From Pratylenchus scribneri (Eukaryota; Nematoda; Chromadorea; Rhabditida; Pratylenchidae), in the NCBI GenBank assembly GCA_030063045.1, contig JAQSEB010000055.1, forward strand, positions 62,001-126,000: DNA of 64,000 nt. The letters run 5' to 3'. Under the pieces are notes generated by a model. That model had not been told where the DNA came from, searched no databases, and saw only the letters and a list, made by a program, of their open reading frames with translations. Below, piece after piece: positions 56,566-64,000 of this stretch. A program made the translations under genes and the position numbers. Every line of letters starts with the position of its first letter. The stretch's first letter is position 1.

Positions 56566-59500
56566 TTACAATTTCAATTCGCCAAATTGCTTTTCCACGC
56601 TTGCCGGTTTCACATTAATCTGCTTTTGCATTTCATTCACCTTAATTAAATAATTTAAAATGATTTATTTTCATAAATTTAATTTGAAAACTGAATATCA
56701 ATACAAAAATATTTATGATTAAATTTACCTTCGCAGTCCACTCCTCAAACATTTCGGCCAGCTGTGTTGTTTTGACATCCAATTCGTCAATTTTGGATTG
56801 TTTCAAAGTGGCATCCATTTCATTGTCTTCTTTTTTGCTAAAAATTCAAATGCGATTTCATTTTAATATTTAAGAAAATTTTATCATTATTTAATTATTA
56901 ATATTTTATCATTATTTAATGGAAAAAATTTTTTTGCAGAAAAAAATTTTTTTTGACTTCTAATAAATCAGGAACAGGTTTTAGAGACCACACAAATTTT
57001 ATACCATTTTGTATATCTCATCGAGACGCATCAAATGGTATATAATTTTTCATGGTTTGGCCCAAAATTAAAGAGTATAAACCGTTTAAACCATTTTTCC
57101 AATTTTTTGTTTAAAACTCTTTAATTTCTGGCCAAACATGACAAATACCAATTGATGCGTCTCGATAAAATTTTCGAGTTTAAACCGGTTTCTGATTTAT
57201 TAAAAGACAAATACTTTTCCTTTTCTGGAAAAAATATTTTTATTCGGCAAAAAATATTTTCCATTATAATTATAATATGCAATTTTTCGAGATAATTTCT
57301 TTTGGGTAAAATATAATAATTTTTGAAATTATTTTTTTAAGAAAAGAACTAAACTCTGAAATTCATTATAAAGAAATGAGTTTTTTTCCTTGACAAGATA
57401 ATAATTTAAAAAAATGTTTCGATGAAAGAGAAGTATATTCTTTATGGGAATTAGAAAATAATAAACAAATAGAAAAAAATATAAAAGAAGAAATAATTAA
57501 TCAAGTTTACTTTTGTTTCATTGTATTCAAATCTGCTCGAATACGACGAAATGTACGTTCCACTTTTTCCTTCCATTCCTAATAAATAATTTTTTTTTAA
57601 TTTTTAAAAAAGATGAAAAAACAATAATACTCGTTCCTGTTGCTGTGGAAGAGGAGTGGATGAAGATGGTGGCGGAAACAGAAAGCTTCGGCCCAGGGTG
57701 AATTGTGACGATGCCAAAGACAATTGGGAGCCTGTATCCAAAGTGATGTTGCTGCCGCCAAATTGGCTTCCACCAATTCCACCCGTCGGATTATTTTGTT
57801 GTTTTGGATGGAACTGTAAGAAATTTTAATGATTAAATAATTAATAAAAATTTTTAATGATTACATAATTAATAAGAATTTTTAATGATAAAATAATTAA
57901 TAAGAATTTTTAATGATTAATTTTTTATTAATTTAATATAATTAATTTTTAAATTTTTAAAATTAATTTTTTTAAATTTGATTTTCAATTTCGTCATATT
58001 TTAAGATAATTTAGTTCTAATTCTTATAAAAGATTTAGTTGATAATGCAAAATTTTAAGCCATATTCTTTACACTTTAACAGCTTAGATTAATTATTTAT
58101 GATTAAATAGCTTTTAAAATTAAGCCTGATTTAACAAAAAATACCAAATTTAAGCAGAAAATAATATAGAAAAAATTAGCATTTACTATTGAAGTTAAAT
58201 ATTTTTCCAATTGAAAATTTTCTGTGCCGACAAAAATTTGTGGCCAAATTTTATTACCATAATAAAATTTTATGACTTATATTTTAGATTAGATTAGGGC
58301 AAGGGCCACATATAATTAATTTTAAAAAATACGGATATGGACGGAAATTTTCAGTGTGAAAAAAATTGTAAAAAATTTTCAATTCCACCATAAATTGAAG
58401 TTCATCATTTTCTTTTATTCTCATTTTACTATATTTAAAATTAATTTCAAAAAATGATTTCTAATCATTATGATGTGATATTCCTGGCCATCTTCCAATT
58501 TTGTTCCACGGCTGAGTGTTTCCCCTTGTTGCTTCTGCTCACAATCTTTGCCCATTTTATAGACATAAGGTGTGACCTGGTCCCAATCTCCATTGCCATG
58601 GTGTTCTTGCAAAATGTCCGGCAATTCATTCAGTAAATTTGCCACTGTGATGGCAGCAGGCTCTTTATCGCCTTCATCATCATCAACAATTCGCCCAACA
58701 GCCTTCAGTGTTTTACGCACAGAAATGTCCGGCAAAACAATTTCGTTGCCGGCCATAATCGAGATTTTGGCACGCACAGTGATTGAAGCTAATGGCTGTG
58801 TAGGTTGTTGTTGTTCACCTTAAGTGAATAATGAATATATTTTATAGAATTTTTAATTAAGATTAATTTAATTTTCTATTTGATGATATTTTTTGTTTTA
58901 AAAATGTAAACAAATTAATTTAGTTAATAAATTTTCAAGTTTGGAATAATTCCATGATTTAATTTTTGCAAAGAATTGCTAATAAATTGATAAAATTTTT
59001 TAATTTTTTTCAATATTTGAAAATTTTCTCATCATAATTTCTACTGAGCTAAAACATTTTAAAGAAAATTTTAAATTTTTCGGCAAAATTTAAAAATATT
59101 TTTACCAAAATTTTATTTTATTACCTTCATTTGCTTTTGCATTATTTGATGAAGAAGATTGCAAATGAGCATTGAAGCCATTTGCTTTGGCACCATTTGA
59201 ATTTATGTTCAATCGGTCGCCATAAAGCAATTCTTTAAATGTTGATGTATAATGATTTTTGATTAAAATTTTGGATATCTTAATAAATTTTGCCGAAATT
59301 TACTAATTTTAGCACTTTTACATATTTTAAAAAGTCCCAGTTCCATATACCATTAAAGTTTTGACAATATATGGAAATAGGGACTTTTTGAAAAATTTTT
59401 TTCTAAGTCTCGCTGGAATATGTTGGAAAACTGCGGAGGAATGTAAGAGTGGACTCCGGAGTGTGCGTAGCCGAAGCGCGGGAACTGGACGAGTGCGTGG

Positions 59501-59893
59501 CGAGTGAAGCGAGCCACGCACTCGTCTCGCGCGGAGGCGGAGCACACGGAGGAGTCCACTCTGAATGCCCACCACAGCAGTTCCATCAAATGTAACTTTT
59601 TAATTTTTGCGTTTTCTGCGAAACAAATACTAGATTCATGCTTAGCTCGTCGAGACGAGTCGATTGGTGTATTTTTCATTATTTTGAAAAAAAATTTTCA
59701 AAATATCCCTAATTCCATATAGCGTCAAAGATTTCCCCAAAGTCAAAACCCTTAATTCTCATGATCATGACTGTCAGCATTATTTAATATTTAGTCAGTT
59801 TGATGAACGACCTTCATCTGATGTAAAATATGCCCAACCTGCTGTTGCGTTGCTGGATGCTGCACCATTTGATGTTTTTGTTGGTGAATCCAT
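56566..59893 (-). CDS. Seven-exon gene with coiled-coil C terminus, function unknown
   Basis: Exons from 5': 59839-59893, 59125-59232, 58430-58818, 57631-57813, 57511-57578, 56729-56837, 56566-56640. All phases agree, giving 328 residues. The first 55 residues are Ser/Asn/Ala-rich. Exon 3 is the most ordered part (I-T-V-R-A-K-I-S-I-M-A-G-N-E-I, then an acidic D-D-D-E-G-D and a helix A-N-L-L-N-E-L-P-D-I-L). Exon 4 is low-complexity (G-G-I-G-G-S-Q-F-G-G-S, then P-P-P-S-S-S). Exons 5-7 form a charged helix likely to be a coiled coil (E-W-K-E-K-V-E-R-T-F-R-R-I). There is no signal peptide, so the protein is cytoplasmic or nuclear. FG/GS-like repeats plus a coiled coil recall nucleoporins or adaptor proteins, but I do not recognise a family. 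The donor of exon 3 is the least certain. Confidence 0.6.
56930..57270. mobile_element. Foldback MITE in an intron of the seven-exon gene
   Basis: The best-preserved member of the dispersed family. Outer words GCAGAAAAAAATTTTTTTTG and TCTAATAAATCAGGAACAGG, inner TCTCATCGAGACGCATCAAA, TTTTTCATGGTTTGGCCCAA and TTAAAGAGTATAAACCG. Each pairs with the right arm ending at the GCAAAAAATATTTT region. Arms of about 150 bp around TTAAACCATTTTTCC. Confidence 0.8.
59447..59561. repeat. GC-rich palindrome in intron 1 of the seven-exon gene
   Basis: GAGTGGACTCCGGAGTGTGC at the left pairs with GCACACGGAGGAGTCCACTC at the right, with GAGTGCGTGGC and its complement GCCACGCACTC inside. A 115-bp island of high GC in AT-rich DNA, with SINE- or MITE-like character. 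No target duplication found. Confidence 0.75.
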
Positions 59894-61310
59894 TTTTACT
59901 GTGTTGTTATTATATTAGCAGAGCGAGAATGTTTTTTATGATTTGATGAGAGAATCAAATAGATAGTTTTTTAATCAATATCTATCTAATATAAATGTTT
60001 TTATCTTTGTACCTATCTGTGTATTATATTTTAAAAATATTTTAATAAAAATTATTGAAAATTTTTAAATTTTTTTAAATTTCTTAAAATTTTGACAATT
60101 TTCTGTTCCCATTATGCTTCTTGGTTTTTGATTATATCCAAATTATAAAAAATTTATTTTTTTTAAACTGGAACACACAGAAAAGGAATAAAAATATTAA
60201 TAGCAAAATATGAAAATGCAAGGGAATGGCAAAAAAAAGAAATAAAATAAAATTTAATGAGAGGAATTTTGACAAATAGAAAGAAGGCTGCTTTCTTTTA
60301 TATTGCCCGAACACCGTACATTTCCATTAGAGATTATTTCAAATTTTGGCTTAAGGCTACATTCCCAAGCATTCAACTCAACAGCAGATAAGAATTTATT
60401 GTACCATTATTTAGGTAGTTGATGATGGAAATGACGAAAATTTAGGTCATTTGGGCAGGCAATACGATCAAACATTAATGAAAAATTTTTTAAGTGTATG
60501 AATGATGAAGAGGATTGAATGAGTATTGCCCGATGCCCATCAAAATTATTGTAGGTAGGAAAATAATGAAAATGGGACTTGGAAAAATTGTTTCCCGCAC
60601 AATTTTTTTGACCTCTGAAGAAATTACAAACGAATAAAATGATTGATATCTTTTGAATGATAAAGATTTATCTAATTATACGTTTAGAATCGTCCGGGGT
60701 CATCTCCATAATAGGCAAGGGCTCTGCAAATATGGACGAGTCCACAATTCTGCAATTATAAATTTCTAGAATATTAATATTTTTATTTGTAGACCGATCG
60801 GTCAAGTGAGAGCTCTTTCGAAAGAGCTCGACGAGCTGAATCATCTAGGGGTAGGCGAAATTGCGCCGAATTGCTTGACAACTTTTTCAAGATGCGATGT
60901 TGCAGCTCTTTTATTTTTTTTTTTGCGAAGACAATCTCAGATTCAAGCTTCCCTCATCTACTTCGATTAAACTATAATTTGACCGAAAAAAATTCAAATA
61001 TTTTTTCAACTTTCGAACCAAAGGGGGTCCCTTCACTTTTATTAAATTCAGTAATATCCATCCCAAAAATGCACTAATATATTTTAAAATATAATTTATC
61101 ATTCCGAAATTAGTTGAAAAATTTGAAGAAAGCAAAGTAGAGAATAGATTTGAGGAGGGAAAAAAACTTTTGGATTTTGTAAAATCACAAAATAAAAAAC
61201 CTCCATTAAAAAGTAATCATGTAGGAATAGATTAAAGAAATGGAAACAGATTTAAATTGATGCCCGAATGCATGCCAATTGCCAATGTCCAATCAAATAA
61301 TTCATTTTAA
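59894..61310. other. Intergenic with a small diverged repeat
   Basis: No gene supported. At 60790-60850 GACCGATCGG, GAGCTCTTTCGAAAGAGCTC and GACGAGCTGA form a palindromic cluster that recurs at 62290-62345 (GACCGATCGG, AGCTCATTCAAAAGAGCTCG), probably a MITE family. Confidence 0.5.
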
Positions 61311-62047
61311 TTAATTTATTTTAGGAGGGGCATCCCTCCATCGGGCGTGCCCACTGCGAGGATTGCCTTTTCGATCCACTTTGTCTTCATCCATCTTCTT
61401 CTTCTTCTCTTCTTTTTCTCTTTGCTTTTTAGCTTTACGACAGGCATTTTTTTCTTTTTCAATCAGTTCACTCTGTGTTAATGCAAGAAAAATTTTAATG
61501 CTTTTTGAATAAACTGATAAATTAATATTTCACTCGTGATGATAAAAATCAAAAATGGTTTAAATTGCTCTAGAGCAAACCATTGAACCATTAATTATTT
61601 TAGCTATTTCTTTGACAAATTTAAATAGAAATCACTAAATTCGACAAAAAATTTCCTGTCTAAATATGCGCTTGGCCAAATTAAGTTCATATCTTGATTA
61701 AGCCCTATCAATAGCCAATTTATATGGCCTTAAAATTCGTCTTGCAAAATTAATCCCTATCATAGACAAACTAATTAGTAGTAGATTGTATATGAATTTT
61801 GATCAAAGCTTCCACCCAAAATAAAATCTTATTTGCAAATTTAAAACAAAAAAAAAAAATAGATGACCATTTTATCCTGATTGTTATATTTGTAATCATC
61901 ATAAACAATGGTATGTTCTTTGTTACAGTGTTCACAATCGAATTTGACTGTGCTGACGGCTTCATTATGTTGAGGAATCAATATTGTAGCCAATAGGATG
62001 ACAAAGAGAATTGTTGATGCGGCAAAAAGGGAGGAAGAAAATTTCAT
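61311..62047 (-). CDS. Small secreted protein with a basic tail
   Basis: Two exons (61868-62047, 61311-61472) join in phase 0 to 113 residues. Exon 1 encodes a textbook signal peptide (M-K-F-S-S-S-L-F-A-A-S, then I-L-F-V-I-L-L-A-T-I-L-I-P). A short mature part follows with C-E-H-C (a CxxC pair) and T-I-V-Y-D-D-Y-K-Y. Exon 2 is strongly charged (K-K-Q-R-E-K-E-E-K-K-K-K) and ends W-R-D-A-P-P-K-I-N. No family recognised. The 395-bp intron has donor GTCATC (weak) and acceptor ACACAG. The Lys-rich stretch could act as a nuclear localisation signal if the protein is delivered into other cells, as known for some plant-parasite effectors. That is only a hypothesis. Confidence 0.55.
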
Positions 62048-62963
62048 TTTTTTATTAGTGAATTCTGTAAAAATTTATCTTGATTGATTTCAAAAATATT
62101 TTGATTTCATTTATTGAACGTTCGAATTTTTATCGAAAATACGATTGCTTTTCTGATTGAGGGAATCGTCTTTTTTTATACACATTATGAACCGATAATA
62201 ACATTTTAATAATTAATTCTAAAATTTAATATTTATGGAAGTATTGTTAAATTTGAGAATTTTCTTGATGTTTACGTGGCATTTTTTTAGTGGACCGATC
62301 GGGAATGAATTATAGCTCATTCAAAAGAGCTCGACAAACTGAGTTGATATAGTGGTGGAAAATTTCGAAAACCCCCATGGGCTGAGATACAGTATGACAA
62401 AATATGAAAAAGTGAAGAATCCCTCTTATGGGTCGAAAATTTTATGATAAAATTAACATATCCCTAGTCCTTTTAGCCTTAGATTTAAACCCTTTCCACC
62501 CCTTGCATAACCCTAATCCTATACCTAATCCTAGCCCTAACATTGAAATTAAAAATGACCATAACATTTTTTTTCAGTATTTTACGCGAAAACAATGATA
62601 TCTTCTGGCTTCTGTCATCGAGTTACATTGAAACCGGTTTTTTTTTATTTTAAATTAAACTTATTTTATTATAAATTAATGGGCTATTAACAATTTTTTT
62701 AATATGGCCGGGCCATTGAATTAAAAAAAAATTAATTTCTTTAAAATAGACTTTTTAAAAATATTTTATCATTTTTGGATAAAAAATTAGAAGCCAGGTA
62801 TTAAAAGAAGCAGGCACAAAAATCATGATATTTTTTTTATAAATGGATTCATTTTTAATAATTTGATGCTTAGGGATTAAAAAGAATTGGGATAATTGAA
62901 GCTTTAAAGGAAATTTATTTTGAAGCTGAAAATTCGAGACTACCTTTTATAAGTATATCTCAC
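62048..62963. other. Intergenic with a telomere-like patch
   Basis: 62505-62542 holds ACCCTAATCCTATACC, TAATCCTAGCCCTAAC words. The repeat cluster at 62290-62345 matches 60790-60850. No gene seen. Confidence 0.5.
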
Positions 62964-63243
62964 TCTGATCAATCATTTCCCGTACAATTTAACCCAATGG
63001 ATTTGGGTCTGATCAATCATTTCCCGTACAATTTAACCCAATGGATTTGGGTCTGATCAATCATTTCCCGTACAATTTAGCCCAATGGATTTGGGTCTGA
63101 TCAATCATTTCCCGTACAATTTAGCCCAATGGATTTGGGTCTGATCAATCATTTCCCGTACAATTTAGCCCAATGGATTTGGGTCTGATCAATCATTTCC
63201 CGTACAATTTAGCCCAATGGATTTGGGTCTGATCAATCATTTT
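62964..63243. repeat. 44-bp minisatellite
   Basis: Six full, almost identical copies of a 44-bp unit (TCTGATCAATCATTTCCCGT, ACAATTTAGCCCAATGG, ATTTGGG) and a partial seventh. The first two have AACCC where the others have AGCCC. Confidence 0.96.
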
Positions 63244-63473
63244 CTGTTAAATTCGTACAAAGTTCACACTTCAAATTTTGTCTCTAATTCAAAATACCGC
63301 TCATTGTCAACTTAACCGCCTCTGCTCTTCCAAATTTTTCTATTTTCTACCAATACCACCATCTCCTGTCTCCTCCCACCCCCAACATTTATCCATATTC
63401 CATATTCCAAAATCTCCACAATAAAATCCATCACCATTTCAAGGGACTAACCCTCCTTGTTCGGACGATTACT

Positions 63474-63690
63474 GATAAGTGATGTTTGATCTAAGAAAGG
63501 CGAAATTTTTGAAGAATGTAGTGTTTATGATTGGGATTGGAATAAATTCGATGTTCGTTTCATTTGCAACAATAAGAACAACTACAGCAATTATAAAAAA
63601 TGAAAAATTCTGCACTTTTTTTTATGATTTCTACAATATTCAGGATATTGGTAATCAACATTGTGATAATGGTGCTATAGCCGAAATCTT
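63474..63690 (-). pseudogene. Broken relative of the last exon of the 52.6-56.4 kb gene
   Basis: The minus strand aligns over about 170 bp with the Cys-rich end of the exon at 52641-53153. It shows S-C-S-Y-C-C-K, then TGA where the other copy has G, then N-E-H-R-I-Y-S-N-P-N-H-K-H-Y against S-S-S-N-H-K-Y-Y. An upstream frame change is also needed (around F-H-F-L). The plus-strand frame over the same place is a shadow. The copy is non-functional, and no further exons lie in the window. Confidence 0.6.
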
Positions 63691-63721
63691 CTTTAAACAA
63701 TAATAAAAATTAACGAAAATT

Positions 63722-63790
63722 AACAGATTGCAACGACGTATACAGATTGCAATGCAACGACGTAGACAGATTTCAACGACGTACACAGAT
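63722..63790. repeat. Short tandem repeat
   Basis: Three to four imperfect copies of about 22 bp (ACAGATT, GCAACGACGTA). Confidence 0.8.
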
Positions 63791-63796
63791 TGAATC

Positions 63797-63865
63797 CTAA
63801 CCCTTAACCCATAGCCCCTAATCCCATGCTTGCCCTGAACCCTAACCCTAACCCTAAACCCCTAG
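63797..63865. repeat. Degenerate CCCTAA-like patch
   Basis: CCTAACCCTTAACCC, CCCCTAATCCC, then AACCCTAACCCTAACCCTAA, CCCCTAG. Interstitial, imperfect, and next to a fragment of the dispersed foldback family (63870-64000: AAACCAAAAACGGTTT, TTTTCTGCAAAATAAATA). Compare 48288-48390 and 62505-62542. Confidence 0.7.
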
Positions 63866-64000
63866 TTATGATCAAGTTATAAACCAAAAACGGTTTGCGA
63901 CATAATATCCATTTCTGCAAAATCAATACTCTTTTCTGCAAAATAAATATTTCCCCTTTTAAAAAATGATAATAAATAACATTTTAATGAAATAAATTTT

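Noticed and set aside
63797..63865. True telomere near the window end
   Set aside because: The CCCTAA words are few, irregular and followed by transposon-like sequence.

Overview
This is a eukaryotic window, very AT-rich, with many short introns (about 40-60 bp, GT..TTTCAG/TTTAG), small secreted proteins, a rhodopsin-like chemoreceptor GPCR, a BEL/Pao LTR retrotransposon and dense MITE and minisatellite DNA. It looks like a nematode, most likely a tylenchid plant parasite of the Meloidogyne kind. The species is inference: no rRNA or other marker gene is present.

Layout. 0-14 kb: the last exon of one GPCR; a small family of FLYWCH-like zinc-binding proteins (gene 1 at 2.96-5.16 kb with a frameshift, copy 2 at 5.78-6.49 kb a pseudogene, gene 3 at 11.67-13.83 kb intact) with a shared upstream motif; and a six-exon chemoreceptor-like GPCR at 8.16-11.17 kb with a 1.1-kb minisatellite in intron 3. 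14-23.5 kb: a transposon and satellite block. It holds nested hAT elements with 8-bp target duplications, tRNA-like SINE heads, and a deleted BEL/Pao element with 594-bp LTRs and a 5-bp target duplication, inserted in a GC-rich hairpin minisatellite. An SKP1-like pseudogene lies at its right edge.

25.5-45.7 kb: the centrepiece, a large inverted duplication of a 20-exon gene in head-to-head orientation (copy A minus, 25963-35869; copy B plus, 37160-45292). I rebuilt both exon by exon and every intron phase matches. Each encodes about 1,640-1,660 residues: a signal peptide, a long unrecognised N-terminal region, a charged linker and a C-terminal poly(A)-polymerase-like nucleotidyltransferase with all three catalytic Asp residues. 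The 3' exons of the two copies are nearly identical and the 5' exons are strongly diverged. Copy A carries a 450-bp foldback MITE with a 10-bp target duplication inside exon 9, which ends its reading frame before the polymerase domain.

46-64 kb: three small secreted-protein genes (46.8-47.3 minus, 50.3-51.2 plus, 61.3-62.0 minus), an intact seven-exon gene of unknown function with a coiled-coil C terminus (56.6-59.9 minus), a multi-exon gene of unknown family (52.6-56.4 minus) with two broken relatives (49.2 plus, 63.5 minus), and more MITEs, minisatellites and TTAGGG-like patches. The window as a whole looks like a fast-evolving accessory region: lineage-specific secreted proteins, tandem and inverted duplicates, pseudogenes and repeats. 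Exon models were assembled by eye from splice signals and phase, so boundaries can be off by a few bases.
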